Assembly: GCF_014898815.1 (NCBI RefSeq)
Contig: NW_026515455.1
Coordinates: 620,001 to 684,000 of the forward strand
DNA: 64,000 bases
Origin: Panonychus citri
Taxonomy: Eukaryota; Arthropoda; Arachnida; Trombidiformes; Tetranychidae
Direction of reading: 5' to 3'
Part shown: positions 25,075-37,824 of the stretch, piece by piece
How the letters are laid out: each line of letters opens with the position of its first letter
Position numbering within the stretch: position 1 is the first letter of the stretch
Notes under the pieces: model-generated
Databases searched by the model: none
What the model was told of the DNA's origin: nothing
What the model saw: the letters and a program-made list of their open reading frames with translations, nothing else
Made by a program: the position numbers and the translations under genes

Positions 25075-28000
25075 TTAGACCCATTCATCTAGAAGTGGAG
25101 TAGCATCGCCTTTGTTTGCTGGTGAATATGAAGGACTAATTGACATTTGAGATGAAGCTCCTGGAGTGGCGTGTGAGGGTGTCCCAGGTTGACTGATTCT
25201 CGCCCATGGTTCAGTTGGAGGAGGCATGGAACTGGTTGGAGTGCGTTGTTGAGGTGTTGACCGTGGAGGAGGCATTGAGGTTGATGCTCTATTCCAGGCC
25301 GCAGCTGCGGCAGCAGCACTCGAAGGTACATTGCCGACATGGTAAGGTGAGGCCATGACTGGAGTCCGCTGTTAAGTTAAAAGAGATGAAATAAGTTTAA
25401 TTATCATCCAAATAGTTCAATTGACTATAAAAAGTTTCTTCATCTTTTTTTTCAGCAGATGACAATTTCTTACCTGTTGTGGAGTTGCGAATCTTAATCC
25501 TAGCGCAGGAGAGGTCATTTGTTGATGAGATAATTGAGAAGGAGCAGTGAGAAGGGGAGTTGATCCTCCCTTGAACCAACTTTCTTGGAATATTTTCATT
25601 ACATCTTTTAATCTTCTGTAAATTCCTTCACGGAATTTAAATCCATTGGGTTTGATAGAAAGCCATTCATGAATCACCTGATGAAGATTAAAGAAAATAT
25701 TGATAAAAAGTTCATTAATTGTCATTAATCAACAGCTGAACGAGACATTTAAATCATAGAGAATTTTTCAATTACCTTTCCATCCTTGTTGGGGTATGAG
25801 AGTAAAAATTTTCCAGGATATTCTTTACTCGCAGATAAAATATAAACAATTGTGTTTCGTTTCTTCTTCTCCTCGAGAAGGACTTTTTCGGCTTCCCGTT
25901 TGTTTCCCATGACATGAGGTTTAAAGTGTCGGAATGATGTTAGTTCTCGTGCGAAACTGGCCATTGGTGTGATGTATCGAGCCATAATTTCATCAAGATC
26001 TTCATAAACGTCCCCGTCGATAATTAATTGATGACCCAAACTGAAGGCATTGTCTTTATTTTTTTCTAAAATTGCTATATGTTGATAAATGCCCTCAGCA
26101 ACTTTCCAAGTAAGTGTAAGATGATCGGGACCCTTAGAACTTGGCCTGAATATCGCTTCTCCTTGACGCATAGACTCTAACATTTGTTCACTTTGTTTAA
26201 AATCAATATTATGGAAAGAGGGATGAACAATAATTCGTTTGAAAATATTCTGTTTTCCTGCTTTCTTTTTCTTTTTCTCTTCCTCTTCCTTGTAATCCTC
26301 ATCTTCAGCGTCAAAATCGTAGAACAAATCTTTCGGAGAACGCCAATGATAAGATTTATCGTTAAGATCTGATGTTCGACACGTTAAATCTACATGGTAT
26401 CTATTTTCAACATTAATTCTCATTATCCTACAATGCACAGTCATTCCTGGTTTAACTCGTTCATCGGGATTAATCACTTCATGGTCACTTATTTTCTCGA
26501 TTGGAACCATTCCAAGTAAACCATTGTCAAGTCTAACTCGAACTCCAACCGCTTGACCTGGACAAAGTTCAGCATCATAATGGTTCCATACTTCGTTAAG
26601 TTCAAGAAAATCGCTCTTTTTACAAACTGGACACATCCAAAGACCATCATCGTTACGAACCGGATTGTTTTCGTCTGTTTGACCAGGGGTGGGTTTACGT
26701 CTGTATACATTGGTAACTGTTCCCATTACGAGTTTACCGACGTAGAAAGTTTCATACGATTCTTTGGTGAAAAGATGGAACATTTCTTCTTTGGTGGCAG
26801 ATCGATAGTCTCTCTCATGTCTCTGTACGGATGGTTCAATTCTTCTCGAATATCGTAGAGAGTAATCTTTTTGTTACCACATCCTTCTTTAGCTAATTGC
26901 TCAGCAAATGCATCTAAATCAAGATCTTTCAGATTTTCCGGATTTTCCATAATTTCTTCTAGAGCACCGGCTGAAGGAAGATCATTAGTTTCATCGTATT
27001 CTAAGGCATCAATTGCCATTTTACGAGCGAGATCATATGCTTCCGGGTGAATTCGAGTACTATCCAATACTTCAATATAAGTTTCAGTTCCAGTGTCACT
27101 GAGTTGAGCTGTGTCAAGTTTAATGAAACCAGCACAGTTTTGGAAAACTATTTCTCCAATTCCACAATTGACCATCAACTGTGTTCTTGTTTCCAATAGA
27201 GGAGTTGGTGATTTTTTTAGATTTCGGATCAATGCAGCCGCTTTTCTTGGTCCAAGTCCACAAACAAATTGAAGTAATTGAGAAGTATAATTGTGAACAA
27301 GAGTGCGGTTAATATCAACTCCTACTTCGTTGACTCTGTAAATAAATTCAAGCTGAAGATTGAACAATAGTTCATCTTTAGGAACATGATCTTGTAAAGT
27401 GTGATACTTCATGCAGAGAATTTCCTCATCGGCGGTGCAAAGTTGAGAAAATTCAACCAATGGATCTTGAAGTCTTCGAGCTAAAGAAACAGCTTGACGA
27501 AGGATTGGTGGGAAATCGTGAAATTCAGCGACAGCTCGTTTAGAATTCATGTAAACAATAGATAATTCATCATCGATCGCTTCAATTGGAATCTTGGGAA
27601 TATTTTCTTCGTTACTTAGCTCTTCTGCCATCTTGGTTAAATCTTCCATCAACTCTTTACATGTCAAATCTTTGGCTCCAATACAAATAACATGAGGTTT
27701 TCTTTCGAGTATGAAATTCTTAAATCTTTCTCTATCTTTTTCTCGAAGTTCTTTTTCTTTTTCCGAAGCATATCCGTGACGTTTCAGCATTAAATTGGGT
27801 AATCTCAAATGTTCAACCACTTCTCCGTCTCCATCAACCAAAGCAGCAAAACTTGGACTCTCTTCGTGAGAAGCGTAAGCGAAACCAAGAACTCGAAGAC
27901 CTTCACGAATATCAAAATCTTCATCATCAGTTACTTCGTGACTTGGAGTGTAAGGACCAACTTTTAACCAGTTGAAGAGCTTGTGACAGGATTTCTGAAG

Positions 28001-30456
28001 AACAAGCAAAAAATTGTAAATATATACAAAGGAAAATCATAAATTCAAGATTTACCTTTATCACTCCTTCTTGTGATTCTTTTTGTATTTTATTGATGAG
28101 TTCGGCTTCAAAAGCTGGATAAAGGAATTTTTCTAAAGCAGTTTCGAGAGCTTCAAGTCTTAACTTGTTCCACTTTTGTACATTGCTACTGAATTCGTCC
28201 TAAAATAAATAGAAATCAACAAAATTAGAATTACAGTGAAAATAAGAATAGTTGATCAGTTGACTTACTCTTTGAAAAAGAGCTTTAATCTCATCTAAAT
28301 AAGTCGAAGTTGTTGCTTCCTTTGCCTTCGGATTTTGTTTGTCCATTGTAATTCTCACAGTCACATTACCTTCTTGCTTAGCGATCATCAAATTTAAAAA
28401 TTTCTCATTAGCAAATTGGTCAACGGGTTTATTACGTAAATATTTGTATGTAAAACAGGGATGATTTTCATCGATTTCTTTCATTCCTTTCTTAGTGGGT
28501 CTAACATGGACAACCGCTCTTTCGAAGAAAACTTGACGAACAACTTTACGAACAATCGGATCAGAGGCCAATTGACGAGCAACCATAAATTTAGAACCTT
28601 TAATAACAGCAGCGACATCGGGGAATCTTGAACAAACATAATCGATAGCAAATTCTTCTGGTTCAATTGGAATTTGTTCAACTTCATATTTCTGATAAGA
28701 ATCACGTAAATTTTCACCAAATTGTTCAGGCGTTAATCCAAATCTCAAGGACATTCCCAAAATTCCCGCTTCTTGACAAACTCGATAGAAATCTTTCCTC
28801 TGTATTAATTTAAGAGAAGACATTTTATCTTTTATCAAATCATCTTCGTCAAATGTTTGATCAGCTTCTTCTCCACTTTCAAGTCGCGATTCTAATCGCT
28901 TCTTCTTCTCAGCTTCAACTTTCGCTTGTTTCATAGCAGGAAAAAGTGACCCATAGTAGAGTTGAAATTGCACCCAACAATCTCTGAGCTCATCGAAACT
29001 GTTTACCAAGTCAATTCGCTCAATATCAGTGCTACTGATGATTCTAGCTCCTTCTGGTAATGGTGCATCAGGATCGGCCATAATTAAATCACCCTGATAC
29101 TTTTGCATATCTGCTAAAAGTTTCTTCATATTGACCTTTCGTTGTTGTAATTGACACCATTTTTCATCCCATTTGTAAATTGTCCATAAATCTTCATTGG
29201 TTAACTCTGGTTGGACATATTCTTTACGATAAAATTGAATAAATGGAACTTCCCGGCTTTGGTTGCGAATGAATTTAAGAGTTTCACGAATTTTCGGAAC
29301 TGCAGTTGGTGGTTTTTTACCAGCTATCGGTTGTTTTTCCTGGCCAATGTTCTGTGATGCATCTGAAACTTGAGAGGTAATTGCAGGCTGAGAGAATGCA
29401 TTTAAATAGATCCAATCAGCTTCTTCTTCAATCTCAGCATCATCAGCAGTAGTAACTGGTGTTGATCGTAATTGGAATCTTTCAGGTAGATCGGCATTGG
29501 TAATCTTTTTATCTTTTTCTTGAAGAAAGCTTTTCTCAAGCTCGGCAGGTTCGTATACTTCAAAGATTGATTTACGGGAAGACTTTTTCTTAGCTTTAGT
29601 TTTCTTTCTAATTCGTGATCCACCTTCCTCTTCTTCCTCTTCTTCATACTCGTCCTCTTGTTCATCTTCATATTCATCTTCAACGCCATAGTTTTGCAAA
29701 TCATCGAAATCAAATTCAACACCGAAAACATCCTGAGCTTGTTGCATGGCTTCATCATTGTATCGGTAGCCTTTCTTTTTCCTTGGTCTGTTGATTGGTT
29801 CATCATTATCATCAACGATGAAATTGCCTTCATCATCTGAATCATCTGATCCTGAGATACCTTGGTATCTGTCATCATCATCATCTGCTCGTCGTCGGCG
29901 ATCACCTTTAGATCTTTGTTCACCTTCTTCATCATCGAATAGTTCATTTGCAATGGCAGCTCTTTCATCTTTTTCACCTTCATCTTCTGACTCCTCGCCA
30001 ATCAATCGACGGACACGCTTAAATTTCTTCTTACGGGACAATTTGACACCTAAATTTTCCTCAAGAAGATCCAGATCTTCATCATCTAAATCTTCTTCCG
30101 ATTCCTCTTCATCTCTTCTTCTCTTTTTACCCCCTTCTTCATCATCTGATTCGCCTTCTTCTTCCTCATCTTCGTCATTGATCAGATCTTTCATTTCATC
30201 TCTCAGGGCTTCTTCATCGTCTAGAATACCAGATTAAACATTTATAGGTAAAAAATAAGACAAAAAGAGTGATTAATAAAGGACAGGAGAAGACAACATT
30301 GGATTAAACATTTAAATAGAAATACGCATTACCCTCTTCCTCTTCCTCAGAGTCTTCGGTTCGTTTTGCACGTTTTTTTCGCGGATGTCGGGCCACTTCA
30401 TCGGAATCATAATCATTATCAGATTCTTCGGCCTCATTTTCCAAAAAAGAACTCAT
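25075..30456 (-). CDS. SUPT6H: Transcription elongation factor and histone chaperone SPT6
   Basis: Nuclear histone chaperone that travels with RNA polymerase II. Six exons: 30456-30333, 30220-28269, 28199-28056, 27994-25776, 25677-25474 and 25368-25075, for about 1645 residues against 1726 in human. An acidic N-terminus (about 1-240) precedes the Tex-like core (ATDLPERFQLRS-type block, LTPEQFGENLRDSYQ). A YqgF-like domain lies near 768, HhH near 975 (FVCGLGPRKAAALI), then YEVLD and DALEYDE blocks, an S1 domain near 1208 (GQAVGVRVRLDNG), and tandem SH2 from about 1331 (HPSFHNIDFKQSE, FRPSSKG). The C-terminus GDATPLLDE matches vertebrate SPT6. Exon 4 contains a frame break at about 26805-26822 where one base is missing. 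Adding it makes all six exons agree in phase. Two mirror-image AGATGGCG/CGCCATCT sites lie upstream. Confidence 0.97.
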
Positions 30457-31199
30457 GATTAAAAAGAAATTACACTAATTAACAAGCGTTTTTTAATCAC
30501 TAACAAATTGGTAAATAGTTGAACCAAAACAAAAATATTTCTCCAATATTCCAACACAAGATGGCGCATTTGGGGCGAAAAAAGTGTCGCCATCTAGTAG
30601 ACAGTTTCATCTCTAATTCGAAAACAATTTTGAACGTTTGAGCTTCGATTCGATTAACAACAAATTTTCAGACGAAAAAAGATAAAATTTCAAAAAAGTA
30701 ACAAAATTATGACATGATTGGAATCCATACCTGCCATAAAATTAAATATAATGTATGATATAAAATTGATATTCTATTGGAAAAATTGAGAAGAAAATGA
30801 TCAGAAATCGAAATCAGAACTTTTCGAATTGTTCTATTTAGCTTATTATCTTGTTGGTTCGAAAGGAAATCAAGGTAGCAATTAATCTTTGACCTTTTCA
30901 ATCACAAAAATTAACATTAGAAAATTAATTGTCCATTTAAATCCATAAGATCGGTTAAGATATTTTATTTTACAATTGGCAATTACAATCTCTACAATCT
31001 TGAAAAGTGAATTTTTAACTTTCATTTTGTTTTTAATTTGCAAATTTTGATTTTCTTTTTCGTCAAAAAAATTGTCAATCAAAACTTTGCAAAGAAGAAA
31101 AAGAAACAAAAAAATTAAATTGTTATTAATTATTAAACCATCTTCAGTTTCTCCTCTTATTTTCGTGGGTATTGGATGTTAACAGTGGATTTTAATTGT
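30457..31199. other. SPT6 promoter region and NDUFS1 3' flank
   Basis: Same-strand neighbours separated by about 740 bp. The SPT6-proximal part holds the paired AGATGGCG and CGCCATCT sites. The remainder is AT-rich with two chance minus-strand frames (30707-30901, 30882-31109). Confidence 0.5.
30559..30595. promoter_or_regulatory. Inverted pair of AGATGGCG / CGCCATCT elements upstream of SPT6
   Basis: AGATGGCG at 30559-30566 faces CGCCATCT at 30588-30595, about 100-140 bp upstream of the SPT6 ATG. The second site extends to CGCCATCTAGTAG, almost identical to the site upstream of ENY2. They resemble YY1/Pho or insect CTCF cores as I remember them. A promoter role is inferred. Confidence 0.45.
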
Positions 31200-33572
31200 T
31201 TACCATTTGGAGGAACGTTTTTCAAACTCTTTCTGAACAGCGGCGATACATTTCGCCATAGTAGGAGATGATCTTGAAATGGAATCAGTTTGATAATAAT
31301 CTATAATATTTCTCAATTTGGGTATTAAATTGGTTGATTTATCACTTTTACGATATTGTGTTAATTTTGGTGGCGTTGGGAGTGAGGGAAGTGACAATCG
31401 TCGTACATTATGCTGAACCAGATGAGGTGCCAATTGAGCCATTCGACCTCGGATATCATTAAGTGTATCGTAAGGTGAAACATGACCTGCGATCTCACCA
31501 CAAGCTCTCACTATTTTCCAATCATCACGAGCCATAACTGGAGGTGTTATTGCCGCAAGGGTTTGCTGAACTCTGCCCTCCATATTAACATAGGTAACTT
31601 GTTTCTCGGTAAAAGCAGCACCAGGTAAGACAAGATCTGCTTTATTTGCACAAATGTCTCCATTATGACCTTGGTAAACGATGAATGGATTATCACCTCC
31701 GGCTGATAATTTATCATCATCAACACCAATTAACCAAAGAAGTGAAGATTCTTCCGGTTTATCAAGTGGAGATCGTTCAGTTGTTGGTTTAAAACCTAAA
31801 TCATAAGCTGCTACTTGACTAGCGTTCGTATGTAGTACATTTAACTCGGCACCATATTTATCGCAAATATAGCGAACCTGTTCAAATATATTACTTTTAG
31901 TTTCTCCTTTCAAAATCTGTTGGCCTAAGATGACAATTGGCCTTTTGGCTTTACTCAATTTAGAGGCAATTGAATGTTTACCATCGGCAATTGAGTCTAA
32001 AACTTTAGTGTCACTACCAAGCCATTCGTAGTCATAAAGAAGATCCAAATCATTTGGACCAATAAGAGCGATATCATCGATTACATGGTTTCTCCATGCT
32101 TTTCGGATTCTAGCGTTTACCAATGGAGCTTCGTACCTTGGATTAGTACCAACAAGTAAAATTAAATCAACACCATCTTCGATACCAGCGATTGTTGTGT
32201 TGAAAAGATAATTTGATCGATATTGACGATCTTCAGCTGAAGGTATACAACTTGGTTCAACCGAACTGTCTACATGAACGTAATAAGAGTTAATATTCAA
32301 CGAAGTACACAAATCTTTAACGGCGACCATTGTTTCGGCATCAACCATAGGTCCAACAATGAATTCCATTCTTTCAGCTGGAATTTTATTGAGAACTTGA
32401 TTAACAGTAAGAAGTGCATCTTCCCAATCGCATTGCTGTAATGGTGAACTTCGAGAAGGACGAACTAAGGGTACAGTTAAACGTTGATTCTTTAAACCAT
32501 CGATTGGTGCATGTCTCGATTTATCGGCAAGCCATTCTTCGTTTACGTCATCATTTACTCGAGGTAAAATTCTTAGTAAATCACCAGCTCGCTGACAAAC
32601 ACTAATATTTGATCCGACGGCGTCCATAACATCAATTGAATCGAAACGTCGCAATTCCCAGGGTCGAGCTGTGAAAGTATAAGGCTTCGAGGTGAGAGCA
32701 CCGACTGGACACAAATCAACAATGTTACCACTCATTTCGCTTAACAAAACATTATTTTCTAAATATGTTCCAATTTGCATATCACCACCTCGACCTGTTG
32801 TTCCTAAATCAGCGACACCAGCGATCTCATTCATGAAACGAACACATCGAGTACAATGGATACATCGATTCATAATAGTCTTCACAAGAGGACCAATATC
32901 TTTATCTTCAACTCCTCTTTTTTGATCTAAATAGAAAAAAAAGACTCAGAAAAATTAGAATAACAGTCCTGAATCTATAATGAATAGTTTTCTTCAACAA
33001 AATAATAGAAGGAGAAAAAGATTCTAACCAACTGCAATTGATAACCGAGATTTGTCAGTTCCATAAGCCATTGATTGATCTTGAAGATCACATTCACCTC
33101 CTTGATCACAAATTGGACAATCAAGTGGATGATTTAACAAAATAAATTCCATAACACCTTCTCGTGCCTTTTTAGCAGCAGGAGAATTAGTTTTAACCCT
33201 CATTCCAGGCATCGAAACAGGCATAGCACAAGAGGCAACAGGCTTAATAGATTTTTCAACTTCAACTAAACACATCCTACAATTACCGGCGATACTGAGC
33301 CTTTCATGGTAACAGAATCTTGGTACATCAACACCGGCCACAGTACAAGCCTCTAAAATAGTGATACCTTTCTCAACTTCATAAGGTTTATCGTTGATAA
33401 ATATCTCAATTGTCTCCGGTTTATTAGATTCCTTGGTAGCTGGAGTTGCAGTTGAGGCTTGTTTCCTTTCCTCACTTTTGGAAGCAAATGATCTGACCAA
33501 CCCAGTTTCACTTTTAATCGAACCATTAACTAACCGCCGATAAAATGTCTGATTAACCACCGAACGAAGCAT
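31200..33572 (-). CDS. NDUFS1: NADH-ubiquinone oxidoreductase 75 kDa subunit, mitochondrial
   Basis: Largest subunit of the complex I electron-input module in the mitochondrial matrix. Exons 33572-33029 and 32926-31200 join in phase to 756 residues (human 727). The intron donor is GTTAGA, a weaker form, but the junction gives DQKRGVEDKD as expected. The N-terminus is basic and Ser/Thr-rich (MLRSVVNQ, RSFASKS), fitting a mitochondrial presequence. Iron-sulfur ligands are visible: CYHERLSIAGNCRMC plus SCAMP for the 2Fe-2S cluster, HPLDCPICDQGGECDLQ for N5, and CIHCTRCVRF with DLCPVGAL for N4. DVMDAVGSNI, NTTIAGIEDG, LVGTNPRYEAPL, GAAFTEKQVTYVNMEGR and TDSISRSSPTMAKC follow in the family order. 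The ATG at 33572 is chosen over the upstream in-frame TTG. Confidence 0.97.
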
Positions 33573-34477
33573 AATTAAAATCAAAACAATTCAATATCAA
33601 TTTAATAAACAATAAATTAGAGCTTAATTGTTTAAGGTCACATAAAGGGAAACCAATTTCTCTCTCTCAATCTGAGCAAAGCAAAAGAAACAAACAACAA
33701 CATGTAACCAATAGAAACGAAAAGCGCGTCTTTCAAATTCCTTAATTAGAATTTTTTTCTCGCAATTAAATAAGAATTTAATTGTGTTTTAACATTTATA
33801 AACAATTTAATTGAACTCGAAAGGATGATGAACTGTTCGAGTTAAGGAAAATTGAGTGAAGAGTTAATAGAAGCATCAAAATGTTAGAGTTTTTTTTCAG
33901 ATAAAATGATTACTCGAAATGTTTAATTGAAGCATTTGAAAAGTTGATTTAAGATTTTGATTTGATTTGAATGAATTGTTTAGTTGATCATTTGAATTTA
34001 TTTATTCCCGATGTTCCTGGTTAATTTTGAACTGATACTTTTTGTTTTATCGTCAAAGCCTGTGAAGAATCAGTTGATTGTCAATAGTTTATTATTGTGA
34101 CTAGGATAAGAAATTTTATCTTTTTTTCATTTTAATTGTTTACAATAAGATTGGTCTTATTAATGTTTCGCTCAATACTTGATTACGTTTCGAGAAAAGT
34201 CAAGGTCCAACCTTTTCTCCGGATAGGCCAAAAGAAAAAATTCTGAAACTTGATGAAATTCCGAGTATCCTTTATGAAAGTTAATTACCGTTAATTTGTA
34301 GTTGATTGATATTACCAACTAGCCTCTGAAAGGGGAACTGGAAGTTTCATTTGATTGTATTAATTTGAATATGTAATGGAAAAGAAAATAACTTTATAAC
34401 CTGTTATTATTTAATTTAATTGTGATTTATTATGATATTATAATCATATTGATTAGGCTATTGGTTTAGTAAATAAA
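33573..34477. other. NDUFS1 promoter region and 3' flank of the Asn/Ser-rich gene
   Basis: About 900 bp with no gene. The NDUFS1-proximal 200 bp contain a less AT-rich patch (AAAAGCGCGTCTTTC near 33720), which may be the core promoter. No CGCCATCT-type element was found here. Confidence 0.45.
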
Positions 34478-35560
34478 CTAATTGACAGAATTTGCATTCG
34501 TATTAGCGTTAGCGTTAGAGTCAGCGTTGGAATTAGATTTCGAGTTCGAGTTCGAGTTAGCATTAACGCTGGAATCAGAGTTAGAATTAGAGTGCGAGTA
34601 TGTTTTCGTATTCGTATTGGAATCAGTGTTGGAATTAGCATTGGCATTGGAATTTGAGCTCGAACTTGTGTTAGAATTAGCAACAGCGTTGGAATCAGAT
34701 TTAGAATCAGCATTGGAATTGGAATTGGAATTAGCATTAGCGTTAGCGTTAGAATCAGTGTTGGAATTAGAGTTCGTGTTCGTGTTAGAATTAACGTTGG
34801 AATCAGATTTAGAATTAGAGTGCGAGTATGTTTTCGTATTCGTATTGGAATCAGTGTTGGAATTAGCGTTTGAATTAGAATTTGAGCTCGAACTTGTGTT
34901 AGAATTAGCAACAGCGTTGGAATCAGATTTAGAATCAGCATTGGAATTGGAATTAGTATTAGCGTTACCGTTAGAATCAGAGTTCGAGCTTGTTCTCGTG
35001 TTAAATTTTGAATTAGCACCAGAGTTTGAATTCGAATAAGTTTCTCCGTTCGATTTTCCATCAGTATTTTCATCTTCTCCAAGTCCTAATGTATTGCGCA
35101 TCATATCTATATAATCAGCCATCACCATGCTGGAGATCGCTGCTGAAACGGAGATTAGCTGATATTCCTGCCTTAATAAGGATCGATACCAAGGATCAAC
35201 AACGGCCTGATCATACGGATCTCCCTTATAATCACCATAACCGTTTTCATAGGGGTCAAGTAAGATGCGACCGTGAGGGTTTTGATCATTACAATTATTA
35301 TTATCGACAGGGTTGTTGTTGTTGCTACTTGATGTTGATGATGAACCTCCATTGGCACCATTGTTATTAACAGTGTTTGTATTTTTATTGTTATCATTTT
35401 GATCATTGATGTTGTTCTGGGCATTATTAGTACCTGATGCCGATGATGATGATGAAGATGCTGACGAATCACTATTAGCAGCGCTATTTTGTCCGTTTGT
35501 TGGATCAACGAGACAAAAAGTTAGCCCAATTAAGGTTAAAAGGCCTAATTTACTGACCAT
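34478..35560 (-). CDS. Secreted Asn/Ser-rich low-complexity protein with internal repeats
   Basis: A single-exon gene of 360 residues. A signal peptide (MVSKLGLLTLIGLTFCLVDP, cleavage probably near NGQ) precedes a Ser/Asn/Ala tract, a unique central segment (about residues 90-170: HGRILLDPYENGYGDYKGDPYDQ, WYRSLLRQEYQLISVSAAISSMVMADYIDMM), and a long tail of SNSN/SDSN/ANSN dipeptides. The tail contains two copies of a unit of about 76 residues. Cysteine occurs only twice (one in the signal, one in NNNCNDQ). The composition suits a structural secretion such as silk or a salivary/cuticular matrix protein; serine-rich fibroins are known from spider mites. No fibroin-specific motif is seen, so the role is inference. 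The opposite strand has a long Glu/Leu frame that is a shadow of the codon bias. Confidence 0.8.
   Translation of the reverse strand: MVSKLGLLTLIGLTFCLVDPTNGQNSAANSDSSASSSSSSASGTNNAQNNINDQNDNNKNTNTVNNNGANGGSSSTSSSNNNNPVDNNNCNDQNPHGRILLDPYENGYGDYKGDPYDQAVVDPWYRSLLRQEYQLISVSAAISSMVMADYIDMMRNTLGLGEDENTDGKSNGETYSNSNSGANSKFNTRTSSNSDSNGNANTNSNSNADSKSDSNAVANSNTSSSSNSNSNANSNTDSNTNTKTYSHSNSKSDSNVNSNTNTNSNSNTDSNANANANSNSNSNADSKSDSNAVANSNTSSSSNSNANANSNTDSNTNTKTYSHSNSNSDSSVNANSNSNSKSNSNADSNANANTNANSVN
34562..34789 (-). repeat. 228-bp repeat unit, distal copy
   Basis: About 228 bp (76 codons) closely matching 34790-35010. Shared marks include GTGCGAGTATGTTTTCG at 34593-type positions offset by exactly 228 bp, and the GAGCTCGAACTTGTG block. 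It encodes the KSDSNAVANSN...NTKTYSHSNS unit of the Asn/Ser-rich protein. Confidence 0.85.
34790..35010 (-). repeat. 228-bp repeat unit, proximal copy
   Basis: Partner of the preceding unit. It lacks one GGAATT hexamer near 34945, so the offset drops from 228 to 222 bp beyond that point; the frame is kept. Confidence 0.8.
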
Positions 35561-37793
35561 AATTAACTTATGAGACGATTAACTAAATAAGATGAAAAAG
35601 TGGCAACGATAAATCAAAGTGTTTTGATTTTAATTGAAAGGAACTTTGATGACAATTTGAAATTGTAAAATGATCATTTTAAATCAACCAAAACTACAAT
35701 TACTTTTAATTGTTCAGATTGTTTATCTAATTTGCCTTAAATCAACTAGCAAATGTAATTAACATCAATGATTTTAGTCTTCAACAGTTCGGATATACAT
35801 CAACCTGATTAGGATAATTTAATATCAAGGTGAAGTTAATCATGCCTTTAATTTTGTTATTTAATCAAAGATTATACAATTATTTTTAACTCTCCGACTT
35901 AATAATAAATTGATTAGGATTAAGATTAGCTCGACTTAATCAATCAATCATTTCAATACTAATATTTCCTGAATAATTACCTGGATTCTGATAAATTGCC
36001 AAAAAGTTAATTTTAAAAACCGCTGATTAAATATCATCTGTAAAATTTAACCACATTGAACAATCAACTAATTGTAAATAATTTGAACAGCAATTTCCAA
36101 CTGATCATAACATGATTTAGTTTTCAAATCGTTGTAATTTGTTAATTTTACTAATTAGCTAGATTAACCGATATCGAATGATCAAATCAATCTGACAAGC
36201 CATTAATTAATTATTATACATACAATCATATTGGCTAAAAGTTATTGATGAAATATAAACAATACAATTGAAGGAAAAAAGTTGATTACCATTAGTTAAT
36301 TGTTTGCTTTTTTAAATTTAAACTAATCAGTTAAGTTAAGATAAACTATCAATGGTTAATCTGTTTCGAACCGTCAAGATTGAGTAATACAATTGGATAA
36401 CCATTGAAGGGATAATCTCACTGAGAAGATCTGGAGATTAGCCTAAGTTATACCAAAAAAGATTCATCTTCATCTTCATCTTCATCATCATTTTTATCTT
36501 CATCAGTTTCTTACCTTTATCTCCATGTTTATCTTCATCTTCTTTCTCGAGCATTGGCCCTCCATCATCTTCCTCATTTCTTCATCCATAGACTGCGAAT
36601 GATGATGATAGAAGATGATCCTCCTTTTCCCTCTTTCTTTTCTTTCTTTCTTAATCCAGGATTACTGATCTTCGTTCATTTTGATCCACCTCGGAACAGA
36701 ATCACTCACAATTAACATGAACCTTTCAGAGTCACATGGTAAAAACAGTCAACAGAAAAAAAAGAAAACTTTTCCTTGTTTTTATTTGTTTTCATTTCTA
36801 ATTTCAAACTAACTAATCACAATTAACTTAATTATCTCAACTTTGTTTTCCTCATTTTCCTTACAAATTATTACCATTGAACAATTAACTTTCTTACTTG
36901 ATTGTTTCTTCCAGTGTTTCCCCATACAATGGGTTAATTGTGCCTTTTTCTTACCGTAATTAAATTAAATTTCTTCAATATTGTTACAATTTGTTAATTG
37001 TTGGAAAGTTGATTCTTTTAATTGTAATGGTTAATTATTTTTCTCTTCAATCAGATAAACGTAAGTAAAACTTTTTCCTCTTTATTTACGATCATCATAT
37101 TGATTAGATTAATTGTTTACTCTCATTGAAACTTTTTCTGATCTCAATGAATGTCGATTGTTACAAAGCTCAATCAACTTTTTCTCAAACAATTAACTTA
37201 TTATTACAGTTATTCAACTTGTAACTACAAAATTAGTAGCAAATTGAAAGGTTGTTGATACTAATCGTTGTTATAACACATTGTCATCGATTAATTATCA
37301 AGCTAATCTGATTTTCTAAATCGTGAACAATTACAACTTAATCATAGTAATTAAAAAAATTTTCAGAAAAGTTTAAAATCACTGATTGTTAGCCCACAAT
37401 TTTTGAATACAATTCAAGTGATTAGATGATAATTACAGACTCGTAATTGAAACAAGAAGTGAACAAAATTACGGTTGGTTACAAGGAATAAGTTGATTAG
37501 TTAATGACTAATTCGTTGGGCTAAACAACTATTAGGATATTTAACTTTTCGTGCGACTATGTTAGTAAGGGAATTAGATAAATTAATTTGATTCTCGACA
37601 TTTCAATCAGATTTAAAGATAATCTTGGTGACAGAAAGTAGAAAAAAATAGATTTGTTTTTCTCATGAAAATCGCAAATTGAGCAGATTGAAGATTGATG
37701 GATTCTCGGAATGAAAGATTTTGCACTTTGCCAGTGTGTCCCATATTCTGGAAGAAGAAGATAACATTTATATTCTCATGAAAGAAGATGAGA

Positions 37794-37824
<31 letters not shown>

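Noticed and set aside
26805..26822. Programmed ribosomal frameshifting in SPT6
   Set aside because: No slippery heptamer with a downstream structure is evident, SPT6 is not known for it, and similar breaks in other genes point to sequence errors.
29402..30237. Long alternative frames (Met/Lys-rich minus, Ser-rich plus) over SPT6 exon 2
   Set aside because: Shadows of the acidic GAA/GAT-rich SPT6 N-terminus in other frames.
34482..35039. Plus-strand 185-residue Glu/Leu-rich open frame
   Set aside because: It lies antisense to the Asn/Ser-rich repeat gene. Its composition is the mirror of AAT/AGC-type codons, and it has no start context or domain.
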